Shown one piece after another: positions 25,901-40,900 of a stretch of 64,000 bases of DNA; the first letter of the stretch is position 1; every line of letters begins with the position of its first letter. The translations under genes were made by a program, and so were the position numbers. The stretch is from Bugula neritina. Its lineage: Eukaryota > Bryozoa > Gymnolaemata > Cheilostomatida > Bugulidae. The stretch covers positions 26,176,504-26,240,503 of the forward strand of contig OZ037765.1 of assembly GCA_964035545.1 (NCBI GenBank). The letters run 5' to 3'. A model generated the notes under the pieces. That model had not been told where the DNA came from. It searched no databases and saw only the letters and a program-made list of their open reading frames with translations.

Positions 25901-28900
25901 CCGACATTGTAGAATGCAGGCACCATGCTGTACAAGCAGCTATATGGACTGTTGATGAAGAATTCATTCCACCAACAGGCTAATGATGTATTCATAGCCT
26001 CTGCCAGTAAGTTAGATCAGCAAGAAGTGTTGACTCGTCTAGCTGACTGGTGCAAGACCAAGAAGGCAGCGGCCAATGCTGGGGACACCTCTCTTTCTAA
26101 CAGGTATGTGCGTGCGTGCGCGTGTGTGTGTTCTTAGTGTGTCCTTTTGCTGAAGATATCACTTTGTTGTTCCTGTTTCAAAAATTATATATAATTCTCA
26201 ATTTGTTATTGCAGTGCTCCTCCATATCTCACTAAGTAGAATAATAGATTGGCGTGATATGGAGGTAGCACTGTATATTTCAATTTTTACATTAGGTGGA
26301 TTTCCCATTTTACCAAAGTTTTCTTATAATAAAATCAATGTAAATGATTGGACATTTATATGTAGAGCTAAAGCTAAATTAGGCTAGAATTATATAAGGT
26401 TGATACATGTTATATAACATTAGCTTCTTCACTTTTTGCTCAGAACTTTGGTGTTATAGTTGGGTTTTGTGTGCTTCAGGACTCTGGCAGTTAGCTGTTG
26501 CAGTAAAGTGGCCAACAAAGATGAAATGATTGACTTGTTGTACAAAGAATTTTGTGAATATTCATTCAGGTATCATATAACCAGTTCTCCCTTATAGACT
26601 GCTTTTATTAGTATGAATACTTGAGTTTGTTTTTAAAGTCTCTATCCCTGTGAAAATCCTTGTTGACAAGGGGTTTTTATTCTAAAAAGCAAGCTAAAAA
26701 CTTGCAATTATCACCGAATGCCCTCACTGACATCACCAATGACCTTCAAGGGGTTTGAACCCCTGACCTTGTGTTTACTAAACTAGTGTCTAACTAGTAG
26801 ACTGCAACTGCTTCATTCCATTATTATACTGAATTTAATATGAAAGAAATGCTCAAGGGTCTGCTCTCAAACCTCAGCCATTTCTGATACGTTTGCTATC
26901 TGTGAGGTGTATTACTGTTTCCCCACCTTCTCCTGCTGGTAGCCGACATCAACAATACATTGTTTGTTGTAGAGATGTTTATGTAGAAGATTTCAAGGTG
27001 CTGCTGATGGAGATGAAGAACAGGGCAGTGTCGTCAAGTCATCGGGCGTTGTACCACCTCTGTCAGGTTGAAATGAACATTACTCTTGACCGACAGCACG
27101 AGTGAGTCTATTTCCTTTATACCTGTGTCACTGTTAGCATGTGTGTCTCTACTGCACAGAGTAGTTACTAACTCATAGCAGACTAGTTATTCTGTTGTGT
27201 GTACTTCTATTCAGAACAGTAAGTTGTATGTATAGCTGAAGATCTGCTGTACACAAGATTGAGTATGGCTCTAGTATGTTTTGTCACGCCTTTACTTTTC
27301 AGTCTGGTTAAAGAGTCACTAAGTCAAGGTTTCTCTGAGCTAGCAAACAACTCCTCTCCACACTGCAGTGATCTGAAGGCTCAGTTCTACGTGTGGCAAT
27401 ATCTATTGGCATACAAAGATTCTCTAACAATGGTATGTGTGCGGTGCAGTTACACTTGGATTATCATCCTTCGATTAATTTGAAGAAAGTGACATTTTGA
27501 AAATTCAGTTATAATAATTTGAATACTAACCTTTTGAAAAAGTCACATAATAATTCGTCAGCTACTTGACTCCAGTGCTTAATGCTAGTTGAATCTGGTC
27601 TCTATCATCAGACGATGCAATAGAATAAGACGAATTGTATTTGTAGCCTTGTCTCACTGCCGCACTTACCGATGTGAAGTATGAACCACCCGTCACTAAC
27701 TACAAGTCACAGTCTACAATGCAGCAGCCACTTCTCTCCGCCCTCACAGAATGGCATGCTGTAGCAGCAGACAGCAGTCGCAGCCTGTTTGACAAGACAA
27801 GAACAGCCAAGTGCCTCCATGTGGTTGCTAGTGTCTTCTATCTTTCCAAAAGAGTAAGTTAAGTTCAGTATATTGTCTTGACCTCTCATTTAGTACCCAG
27901 TGTTCAATAACCACCACTGTCTATATTGCACACCTTTGAAGTTCAAAATTTTCTCCAATTGACTAGATTAATAAAAGTATGCACATGTATCCAGTATCAT
28001 TTTAATCTCTGCAGCCTATGCTATAGAGTACAGCCATTTGAAGTTAGTATCAAACGGTGGACATTTTGTAGGTGATAATAATAGCATTAATATCTCAACA
28101 TGTGTAGGAATTCAACGACGTTCAAATTTGTATTGACATTACAACACAAGCTTATACAGCAAATTCCCTACATTTCTAAAACTCACTCCATTTTAGTACA
28201 AGAAGCTAATAGAGGTATGTGAGCTGACAAGGCAGCTACTCCCGTCAGCCATGGTTCCTGCTGCCCTGAAAGCTATGCACATCGAAGCTGTCATCTGGAC
28301 GGGAGATTATACTCAGGCATCGACTCTCGTCACCAATATGGCCACTGAGCACTCGTTGACCCATGCCGATAATGTGCTACTGTGCAGGGCTAGGTTGGAC
28401 TACTATACTGGCAAAGTAAGGCTCTCTCATTGCTTACTGGTCTTTAAAAATAATAGCTTGACATTCTAATGTTATGAGAGTGAGTTTTCTCTTTTATTCA
28501 TTGAATTGTAATTTTTCTCATAGTCGAGATCATCTTTTGAAATATATTTTACCATCATTCCTATCTGTTAGCTACTAAGATGCACTGTGGACACTGTTAA
28601 AGCTGTATAGAACGTGTATAAACTCGTATACCCATGAACAGTCAGATATGGGTCAAGTATAAGTTCAAATTAATGCCAACTCAGGTTGAGAATGCAGTCA
28701 AAGTGCTGGAAGAGTTGATAGAGAAGCAGAGCAAGCAGTCTCTGGACAGTGTCTACATCTCCGCTACCTCAGAGTGCCTTCTCATGGAGATACTCATCAC
28801 CTGCACCTCTGTACGCACCAAGAATACTCTCAACCATCACTCCTGGTACTGTCAGCGAGACTACGCCTTCCTCTTCAACTCTATGACATCATATCCTGTG

Positions 28901-31900
28901 AAATCATGTGAGTGTCTTCTATTGTTATGGTGGATTTAAGTGAGTGTGTGTTTAATAGAAACTTATTTTGAATTAGACATGGGATAAAAATTATAGTTTT
29001 ATTCATGAAAATTGTATTCATTTGGTATGTAGTATCTAAAAATTATTTGTTAAATTTTTAACCTTATAAAAATTTATTTTCCTCGAAAGAAAGTTGCAAG
29101 TTGCATGCACACTGTGTCCATTTGTTTTGGCAAACAAATGTAGGCAAGTTGCTTAAACAAGTGTGTAGCTTCAACAGTTACTTTTATTATATTTTTTCGA
29201 CATTAGTTTCTGAGCATAAAATACACACAGCATGCAATACACACTCCATGCTGCCTTTTCTTCCAGATGCTGACAAGCTGAGATACCTTTACACTATACT
29301 AGACTGCTACACTAGTCTCGCTAAAGTCAGTCTGTATAAAGGAGATGTGAGAGACAGTTCTTGCTTCATCGTCGCTTCACTCAACATGGCTAAACTACTG
29401 CTTCTTCCTGTCCAGTATGTATACGTTACGTTACGTACACAGTCTAAGTTTAATACTTTAGATACTGTGACTACTGTATAATATATTTCAACAAGTATAA
29501 TCTTCTCACATGTATGCATACAGAGCAGCTGAGTTGACCACTTATCAGGCAAATCTTAACTGCTTTCTTCACGAGTTTGATAAAGCTGAGACGGACATAT
29601 TCTGGGCACACAGAATTTTATCATCCGAAGTTCAGGTGGCCTCACGGAAAGAGTTACATCAAGAAAGCAACGAATCTGAAGGTATCTTTGAATGTGTTGA
29701 ATATATATGTTTTGGAGTTTTGGAGTTGTGTTATTTTCCTTTCTACTATTTGTAATGTTATTCTAGTTGATGTGAACCACATGTTCACATTCTGTGAACT
29801 GTTATCAAAGCATTAAGATCCGGTCTTCAGTATTCAGACATTTTCCCATGTCATTGTATATAATGTTGGAGAAACTTGTGTTACTTCTTGCAGCAAATCA
29901 AACACCTAAACAAAGGAGAGCCAACAAGCAGCTGGTGAAGGTAAAGCAGGCAGACATGTTTGGATTTGACTCTGACGGAGAAGATGGCGAGTTCTCAATT
30001 AAACAACCTTCGTCTCTCACCAGGTACACCTGACTGCATGATATTAATAGGGCAATGTCTAGTGTTAACTCTTTTAATTTGAGATGCAAAGAAAGTAGAA
30101 ATGCTGTTCGTGTTGCTCTTTGTACTAATCATCTGGGAGTATTTTTGTATCACTGCTAAGACTACTTGATTAGAGCTACAGCTTGACTAGCTGTTTGACT
30201 ATATACTCTGTAATATTCTGGGGCTAAAGATTACTGGCCCTTTGGCCTAGTAGTATTTATCCGTAGGCAAAATATAAGTTAACGATCGCAATTTTTATAA
30301 CCAGTGATGATGAAAGTGACGAATATAAAGTACCATCTTATGGAACTAACTTATCCACAGACCCAACTGGCTCCCCTTCATTCAATTCCGAGAGAGTACC
30401 CCTTAGCTGCTCTAACTGGGCGCCATATAAGCACCCATCTAACTGTACGTGTGAATATTGTGAAGAACTTGTGCTACAAGTTACACATCTGCATATACTC
30501 TGTGCTGTGTCTCACTACAAGTACAAGACAGGTAATTCAGTGGATTATGATGTCTCCCTTTGGATTGTATGGATTTAGAGTAGAAATTACTTTCTGTATT
30601 CAGCTGAATTATTGGGTTTGTAAATTGAAATGTTTATACTTGAGATCTTATCAAGTTTAACAATTTATTATATAACATTCAGGTAATTATGGCAAAGCTC
30701 TCACTTACTCTAAAGATTTCTTGTCGCGCTGCAAGACTGTTGAAAGCCGTTCATCTAGAATGACTGTTGGTGTTCCGCCGTACCTCACTGCCTGGTATGA
30801 GTATATCTTTTACAGTAGTCTGTCTGTTTGTCTTCCTTACATAGCTTTATGTCTGCCAGTCACTGTAAAGTTTATTCTGTCCAACTTGTTAGTTGTTTGT
30901 TTATTAAAATCAGAAATATGTTTTTGTATTATATGTGACCTTTCGTTTGCTAATAGCATCAGTTACTCTGTTATTTTAATTATGCTGATAAAATATTTAT
31001 TTTCTAAAAAACATTTATCAGGGCACAGTTATTTAATGTTGTTTTACTGTTATTGATATACTTTTTTTTTCTAATTTAATGTGTTTATTTGCAATATTAT
31101 ATTTTTAGAATTATTGCTTAACAATTTCTAAATGTAGCTTCACCGAATCCAACCTTATACATATATTTCAAGAGAGTATATGTTTTACAGCAAGCTGTCT
31201 CTCTACTCTTCAATGATTAGATGCATGTTAGCTGAGAGGAGTTATCTGCTCATAAAAGCAGAGTGGAAGACTATTGAACTTCTTCCCACTGTTTGTTGTC
31301 ACTCGATGGCATTAGCATTGCTTGATTACCTGCGACATTTGCCTCAACTTCTACCTTTTTACCAGGTATGGCTATGGATCAGTTACCACCCGTACCTGAT
31401 CATTCAAGGCTAACTAGTAGATCACCTTATTTTGTTTTTCAGTTAATTGCTTTTGCATCTAATTATTATAATATAAAAGTATTAAATACAAAGAGTATTC
31501 GGAGTTGTGTGCACTTTGCATATATTGTAAAGTTTCAGTGTGTTTACAAGATTATGATAGACATGCTGTTTTGACCTAGACTAAGTCGGAAATAGAAAGT
31601 TTGAATGCCAAGTTGGAGTCTCTAAATTTATCAGCTACTCTAGCGGACTCTCCTCTGCAGCCAATCAAAACCAACAAGTCCCAAGTATCGTACTCGTCTT
31701 CAGTGTTCAAAGCACCCAAGAAAAGTCGGTTAGTTGTGTTATTAGCTACAACTAATATGTATAAGTATAGTATAATATATATTCATTTTTTACTCACACT
31801 TTGTCTTCTCTATGTTTTTAATTTTTTCTATATTTTTCCAGTGAATTTCATCGGTTTTGAGGTTTTGATGTTCAACCAGATGATGTTATGTTATGATGTA

Positions 31901-34900
31901 AAAACTGAAGATAAAATGAAATGTATTATTCAGATTTTGTCTAAAACTTCTAGTACTGATATGTACCAAGCCATATACACAGCCTACATGCAGTATATTG
32001 GAAAGGAGACTAGAAATTGTCGTATTTAAAATGTTCTTAGCTGTTCGATGCTCCAGTTTATCTATACGCTGAACCTTATCTACTATTGCAGTAGAGTGGC
32101 AACAAGCAGGATCAGTAAACTAGCATTTGACGACTCTGATACAGAAGAAGTGCCTGCGAAACCCTTGTCCAGCAGGAAGACAGGGCGCAGTTCTGTCAAG
32201 AAGTTGGGCAAAGTAAGGCAGCTATCAATTCATCATACTTTCTGCTTTATTGTCTGGAGATGCTTGAGCTTTCTGGTAGAATTTTAGACACAGTCTAGAA
32301 GTATCTACCAGCAGAGATGATATATTCTCTTCTGTTTAACAGAAAGGTAGTACGGGCACTGGGTGCAACACTCCACTGTTGACTAACTCAGCAAGATCTA
32401 AGGCTACAAAGAGCTCTATCACTGTGTTCTGCGATGAGAATCAAGAAAACATCAGGCAGAGTATATTCACACCTGGAGACAAAGCACTATTTAAAAGGTC
32501 AACCAGATCTCGGTATGTCAATTTTCTGCAATACTAGTGGGAGTATTGTTTGTCTTGTTATAGTTATAGTTTATACTTGGGTGTCATGCAGCTGGTGGTA
32601 TGGAGATATCTGTAGCCTCAGCTTCATAGCTCTAAACTCTTGGGTTTTGGGAGGCATTCATAACCTCAACACCATAACAGTGTTATGTTTATACTCTTTC
32701 TAAGTATATTTTCAATCTCACTTATTCTCTAATAGTTTTTAACACATGGTTCATTTAAGGACATGGCAAGTAGCTCTTGCAGCAGATATACACAATATGT
32801 GTGTGATTCTGGCCCTCATATCAACTGCATACTTCATTGCTCTGCTACTAATTCCTTCGTTCATTCCTCCGCGCTCTCTCTTAGCAGTAAGTGTAACGTC
32901 GACGAGGAAAACTCTAGTGAAATGGTGTTGCCTTCACGGCCTCGAAGGACAAGAGTTTCCCAGAAAGAGTCTGTTCGAGCTAAAAAGACTGAAGGTTAGT
33001 GTACTTTTCCATGTTTGTTGAAAATGTTTTTGTTCATTCTTATTTCTGCTTTAACAAAGACTTTAAATTGCAACAGCTTGTTTATTTTATGGCTGCTTTT
33101 TGTTTGTAGATACTTGATATGTTCAACTTTAGGTATTTTCTCTAACAATAATTGTATGTAGTTTGACTCCCCAGTTCTTCTGCTAGCACAATGCACAGTG
33201 TGCTAGGCTGGTGGATTACATTCCAACAGGTCTAATGGTGAGGTCATAAAGGATATCTTGTCACACTTGGGCCTTAACATTGTTATAACAAAGTCCTTCA
33301 GCCATGTTGCTAGTCTAGTTTGGGGCTTGCTTAACAACCTAAACCATCAGGATTTCATAGAAATTGTGACTATAAACAGAATTAACTGCTATAAACACCA
33401 CAGTGGTGTGTGTTCTGCAGTAATATCTTTGGTTGGTGAACATAATGTCTCTTGATTACAGAAGAAGTGGAATTGCCCGTAATAGAGAGTGCTGCCTGTA
33501 TACCAGAGGATGAGTCAGAGAGTTGCTTGACATCAGCAGACGTTGAGCTCATGAGAGGTATGGAGACTGTCTCTTTTTGTTGTGTTTATACTCTTTCTAA
33601 GTATATTTTCAATCTCCGTTACTCTCTAATAGTTTTCAAACACATGGTTCACTTAAGGATATGGGTCGTGTATTTCTAACAAGAATCTCTTCAGATCTTG
33701 TTCTGATTTGTTTAGGCGATGCAGAAGAAGTTGATAAATCTAGTCAGAGAAGTCGTCTGTGCTCAGTAACTGAGTCTATGCGATCAGCAGCACCTAGTCA
33801 CTACATTTCTCCTCCGGATCTGATTCTGCCCTCTCATGGTGATAATACGAACTCCTCCACAAACAAGGACGGTGAGTGTAATTTGTTCTCCTGTTGGTTT
33901 ATTACTCACCTAGTTAAAAGTAATTTGTGTTTTAGTGAAATCAACTAACCAATTTTATCTCAGCTAGTTTCTAAGGAGCAAATCAACTGCTGATTCATGT
34001 TCTGTAATTTTCATATTTTATTTTGTTTTTTATTACTTTTATTGCCATTCTCTGCTCTTTACCATCTCTGATGATCAGTAGTGTACAGTATAACAGAAGT
34101 TGCGTGTACAATATCTGGCTCCACAGATACCTAATTTCTTCTATTTTTCTTTTAAAATGAAATATATTTTGTTTTTTAGCTGAATGTGAGGATTTAATAT
34201 CGAAGCTCACTGCCATATGGACTGGTATACACACCACCCCTAATCAAGCCTTTTATAGAGATATATGCCAGTCCCTTGCAGTTCTACATTTGAGTAAGGG
34301 TGACATGTGGAGGGCCGCATTCTATCTCACTGAGACTCAGGCTATTACATTTTCTCACAAAGCAAATCTTATTTCTGCTCAAAAGTTGTAGTAAGTGTTT
34401 GAACTTTTATTACTTCTGGCTGGTTGGTAAAAATAGTTGAGTTTCCTGCTTGTGTTTCTATTGGTTGTTGTATTTTTTCATGATCAAACCATTTCTACCC
34501 GAGTGACACTTCTTTAGTTTACATGTGCTCATGAAATTCGGGAACTACAAATAGTTGTGTGACCAAAAGAAATGTATTTAATTTGTTTTCATAATAATTT
34601 TAGTAAATATAATAAAGAAGCGGATCAGAGTAAAGATCTCTCATTATTCCAGCTGCCGCTAAAGAAATCCCTGCAAACCTTCAAAGAGGCTGTTAATTCT
34701 CTGCCAGAAGGTTGTTACAGTTTAAATTTCTCCCTCTTCTCAATTATTTGTCATTCACAAATATACCTCTATGTTTAATATTGATTATTGCATACAATTA
34801 TTTGTTGCCATTATTAATTGCTCTCATCAATGTTGGTTTTGTAGACTGGGTCTCGTGTACTATAGCAGTGGTAACATTGCCTGGTTCCAATCCCCAGCAA

Positions 34901-37900
34901 CTCTACTTTGTCAGGTTACAGGCAAAACAAGAACCTGTCGTCATACAAGCTGTAGGTGTCACCAATGCAGAGGTATGTCTACAAAGCACCTGCTGGTTGT
35001 GTCAGCAGTGGTGTTCTCTTTTTCACCTGCCTTCGTACGTTGATAGGTGATACACAATGTATGCTTATATGTAATGCACAATGTGTGTTTGTAGGTGATT
35101 TGGAATAGTCTTAAAGACCTGCTAAAGTCATCCAAGGATAGCATGGCACTAGCAGATAAAATTATGTGGTGGGAGAAAAGGAGGCAGATTGATGAAAGCT
35201 TAAAGGTTATTTCTAACATTTACATATGTGCTGTATTATGTATGTAGAAGTGCTCCAACTAGTCCTTTGCTACAGCATAAGACGATTGGGGCTGTAAAGC
35301 TTAGCCAATACAATGAGTACTAATGTTGTATTTTGTTAGGAGTTGCTTCAGAGTGTGCAGGCTCAGCTCGGGGTGTCACGGACTGCGCTGCTCGGATGTT
35401 ATACGGACAAAAAGTGTCGGCAGATTGTGGAAAAGCACACCGACAAGTTGATGAAGAAATTTAAGGAGATGAACATCTCTATCTCTCGTAGTTTGCTTTA
35501 TGTGAGTGATGAACTTTTCTGCTACTTCTGTTACGTATTTATGTCTCTATTTTACTGAAGAACATGTTAATTTTTTAGAGAAGTTGTTGGTAAATTATAG
35601 TCTACAAGATTTTATGCATTACTTGCAGATGCTTGTTAATGGTGCTAGCAAGGTGTCATCCACCGAGTTGGAGGCTTTCCTCAAGAGAAAATACAGTTCG
35701 ATGTCAGATGAACTGATTAGCAAGTTTTCAGCTTTAATCATTGCTGGTCAAGATGTGTATATAGATACTAGAAGTCCTGTTGTGATGTGTCTAGATAAGG
35801 TGAGTGGGCAGGGGAACCTGTTGTGTTGTGTCATGTAAAAAGCATGGAATGTGTCAAAAGCTGTCTCAACACAAACAACAAATAAAATAAAATTGCATTC
35901 AACTTCTCTAATTATTTTGTATATTTGCACTACATCGCTTTTTTCTTTGTTGATACAATAATACTAATACATGCAATGAAATATATGAAACATTATCGGC
36001 CAAGGTAAAGAAGTTATTAGAATTGTGAGAATCCTAAGCTGAATTTTTTCGTAAGAAATTCATTCACCTTACCTAAGGTTTTAACATGTTTGCAGGCCTA
36101 TTTTAACTCTTTTAACTCTAGTAATTGCTTTTGCTAAGTAGACTTAAAACATATTGTGCGACTCTGAGCTTGTCATTATATCAGTGGAAAACTGGGGGCG
36201 TTCTCTCCCCTCACCGCCAGTATGCAAAATATTTTTAGTGGGCCCATGGCTTTTGCTGGGAGAGTCTTGAGTGCATATCGTATAGCCCAGTGACAAGAAT
36301 GCCCTCGATATACAGCATGCAGTCTTACCTGAAGGAATTCTCTTCTCGTGGTGATTCCATATTCACCAATGGGGCTTACACTGAAAACACTTACTACATC
36401 CTCAACCCTGACAACAACCTCCCTGCTACGGAGTCTTTATTCAAACCCATTCTTACTTGGTACTGCAATGATATCTACACTACATCTCTTTTACTTACCA
36501 TTTAATAATAATAAACAGTGTGGGTCAGTTATGTGCCCAGGGGACTTCCAGGAACATAAATTAATGTACTTACCATATGGTTACAGGTTATATGAAAATA
36601 GTGGAACACAGTCTACTGAGCTGTTTAAAGTTTGGTTTTAATACTCTATCACCAGACCAGTGTTGCGTAGTAATAAGTTAAACCTTTGTACTTTGATAGT
36701 TAATTTGCATTAAGTTTTGAGAATTGCGATATGGAATTACTGAAATTTGTACTGGAGACTGTAACTAAGTTTGATTATAAACATTTTTTAGCTTTCAAAC
36801 CTATTTTTCAGTCGCGAAACATGGGACGGCATCATTTCAACCCAACCAACTGCTGAGCAATACAAACAAGGTCTTTCTAAACATAGCCTGTTTCTGTAAG
36901 TTATACATACATATTACTGTCCTATGTAGCAATTTATTGGATCAATGCAGCTGTTTTAAATTAATAGTATATGTTGTACAAATGCTTTCTATGAAAAATA
37001 TCGTATTGGATATTTAATTTTTGTTGTAACTGTGTGCCATTCTGGTAGATATCTGGGACATGGCAGTGGCCAGAAATTTCTAAAAGGGAGAGATTTGTGT
37101 CATCTTGATTGCAACACCGTAGTGATGTTGATGGGGTGCAGCAGCGGCGCCTTTGATTCCAGAGGTGATATGGAACCTGCTGGCATCATCCAAGACTACC
37201 ACATAGCCAGCTGGTGAGCACATGTTAATTTAATCAAACGCGTATATGTTTGTAGTGGTATCAGAAAATGTTGAACAATGTTTTAGAGAAATTAAGGATT
37301 TTTATTTAAAAAAGAGATAATAACATAAATATTATTATTACAAACTTATACATATTTTCGTAATGATAATAATTTTGTTTCTGCAAATACACGTAAAGTT
37401 AGAAGATGGATTTTAGCCAATCAATTAGTTTTTGAAGAAAGTTTCGGCTGTGGTGAGTGTGCTTGCCGTGTTGGTTAATCTTGGAGGGGTTGTATGTGAG
37501 TATGGTGACTATACCGGCATTATATGACGGGGCTATGATCTCGGTAAAGTTGTCATGGTCTATGTCACCCACTGCCACCTCACCTAATGTGCCTGGTGAA
37601 GAATCCAGTAAGACAAAGTTGCTGTATGTCCAGTTTGCTGCTGGTAGCGATCGTAGGAGGTATAGCTTACCATTATCATCTCCCGACAGAATTATATCTG
37701 GCCTTGCTGTTTTGTTGCTGCCAATATACCAATATACTTGCAACAATTTTTATTAGCATATTCTTAAGAATTGTCTTTTCTCTGGCGCCATATACGGATA
37801 TTATAGTAGGTGTTATTGACTGATAAATATTGCTTTAGTCGGTAAATTATTGATGCATGGTGCAAATATTTAAATTTCTTTAGAAAATTTCATCACAAAG

Positions 37901-40900
37901 TGTATGCCTTAAGAGCCTCCACTCGAATAGTGGGTTAGTTTTGCTACTCGAGCATTAATAAAGTGTAGGTACTTGTAAACAAAAACAATTGGGATTTTTT
38001 TTCTTTAGCTTCAAAATCAATGCCAAAATGAGTTTTCAAGTTGCTCATAGGCCAAAAAAGTTGTATACTTTATCCAAGAAGTTCACTCATTAAGTTTACA
38101 AAAATAGCTATTACAATCCGTTTTTTACTGATAATTTCATTAATTTTTTGCAACAGTACTGTAGAAAAGACAACTCCCAATGTTAGCTTTTAGATTACTA
38201 CTCTAGTCATCTATCAAATATCAGCATTCTGGTTTGACAAATACAATACCTTATATTTGGCCATGCCAAGTTCACACCTCCCCCGGCTCCTTTACCTACT
38301 CCTGATTTGCCTGGGTCCAAACCACTGAAGATCAAATGCTTTTCTACTTTGCTGCTTCTGAAATGTTTTCAGTAATTTATGTACTTGTACTGATAAGACA
38401 TAAAAGGGTGGGTATATGCATATTTTGGCTGGGATCAGGTTATCTTATTTTGTAGTGGATGTATTGTATTTGTCTAAACTCTAAAAGCTAGTCTGTGACT
38501 TACCATTAACTTTATGCATACACATATTCATGGGAAAATATTTATTTGTCATTATTCCAAAGAATGTTTTGTAAACACTTATTGTACTCTTAAAATCATT
38601 TATATTGACAGCATTTTTTAGTTTCATTCGAAGTGAAATTTAGTTTTAGTGTGATACACAATGCAACACCATACTACTGCAGTCTTATCGTTTTCACTTG
38701 ATTTGCTGTTTTTATTGAGTCTGATGGCAGCAAATAGTTTAAGTGTTCGTACCTGGGGTCACCTGAGAATTCATAAACAAACACAGTGCCATTGACTGGT
38801 TTATTGTATGTTACGAGCAGGTCTTTGATGTTGTCATTGTTGAGGTCAGCATAGAGCAGGTCAAAGGTTGCACCCTCAGTATCATCTATTACTCTTTTAT
38901 TAATCTAAAATAGTGCTGGTAAATTTCATCTCGCAGATCAAAACTGTTTAGCTGTGTTTCCGAAGAATATTTAATTTAACCTTAACCTGTATTAACTCAC
39001 ATTGTCACCTGTCCACTGCTTCTGCTCATCTTTCCTCCACCAAATATCTAGAGACTTGGAAAAGAACCCGGCGGTCATTATTGTCTGCACAGTAGCACCT
39101 CCTTCAGTCAACTCAACTGGTATCAGGAATGTGTCCGGGGAATTACTTCCCTTCTGTAAAATAGTCTCTTTCCATGTTCCTTTCCATGGCTCTTCTCCAG
39201 CTGGTTGTTTAAACCACAGCATTTCTCCGCTTTCATCACCTAAAAAAATCACACATGTCTAGCTGTGTACATGTCGTGTAGTGTTTTAGAGATTCGGCTT
39301 GTAATTGGGTAGCGTTTTTTTGAAAATTTTATATTCAAAGCTGTGACATTACTGCAGATATCTAATTTATCATGCATAATGTTGCAGCAAATGGGAAAGT
39401 TAATATAAAAATGTTTTTAAAGTCATATCTTTTAGTTATTTATCTATACCTAATTATAATTATTATAATAATGAAGCTTATAATTGCAATTGGCCACAAT
39501 TTATGTTACTTACCAAATATTGGTTTCTGTGCTCTGCATGTCACTATGTCATCTCTACCATCTCCGTCCATATCTAGCCATATAGCTCTGTGATAAAACC
39601 ACTCTCCTTCACTGTCACTTGTAACTGTGTACCCTGTGTAAGGTTCCTCATCATTCAGGTCATATATTGTTAGTGCCCCATCTCCTTTAGTTGGCACCAG
39701 GAATCCACTTGGAATGATAATCATGTTCTTTCTGTTGAAGACATGTTCTAGAAAATGCCATGCTCAACATAAAGTGGTGTTCTGGGGTTGCCTGAATGCA
39801 GTAGTTCCAAAGCCTATTAGCACATTGATGGATACAAAAATTATTTGAAGCTTTAAAGAAGTCATATTTTGTTTCAAGTTTCATTTATATCTTCATGATT
39901 TTCAGTCAGATATTATAGTTACTAGGTAATATTTTCATTTAAGTTGTTGACCTAAATTATGTTGTTGGAAGCAAATAGGTTGAGTATTATATTGCATAGT
40001 GAGTGCTCCATGGATGTGTAGCTCAATATTTGACTAGAATTGTCTTACACTGCAAATAGCCTGTGACCTGGTTACTTATTCTGTGTTATCAAAACACTCT
40101 ACTCGTATTGAAAAGCCTCTCTTAAACACAGCTATTCCAGATAAGACCTCTACTCACCTGGGATGCTACCTGGCTCATTGGGCCAGTGTAAAGAGCTGGA
40201 TATGTCCTCAACATGTTTCTCTTGCTCAGAACTGCCAATATCTCTCACTATGCTGATATAGTCTTTAGAGAAAGGGAAACCATTAAACCTCGATATTAGC
40301 AGATTCCACGTTGTTGTGCCTTGAATACTGCTATTGGGCATCAGAGTTACAAAGCTGGGATGTGATGTTGCTATTTGGAAGTGCGTGCCAGGCACATAGT
40401 TAGCTGTGCATGTTGACGCAACTGCTATCAGCAGAGTTGTTGCCTGGTATAGCATCCTGTTCATGCTGCAATGAAATGATTGTGTAAAAAAGCTCTAACT
40501 CCTATCTTTATATAAATAACCAACAGTTAATCATTTTGAGATCTAACATATGCCAGTTTATGTAACTTTTTATCTTTTTTGTTATATAGATTTCAAAACA
40601 TTGTCACATGTCACTCACTGTAGCTGTATAATATCTACACGTATGCAATATGACCTGTACACACTGACTGGATATGCTTCATTATTAGTCGGTCTACACT
40701 AAAAACATGATACATGTGAAAACCATTTTACAGCAGGTGTACTAAGGCAAACCAAATATATTGCTTTAATATTTACTGAAAGCATTGACTCTCTGTCTCT
40801 AGATTTTGAGCTATAACAGATGGTAATGTAGATGAAAGGCAGAGGTGAACATTCTAGCTTAATGCTGATAACCAAGGATTTTTTCAACGTCTAACTAATC

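Noticed and set aside
37717-37745. Alternative start of FG-GAP exon 6 at the gcaag acceptor (adding YWYIG)
   Set aside because: It would need phase 1, while the 75-bp exon 5 ends in phase 2. The ttggcag acceptor keeps the frame.
37457-37823. Plus-strand ORFs in the last separase intron
   Set aside because: They are antisense shadows of the nested FG-GAP gene, whose minus-strand exons have splice sites and motifs.
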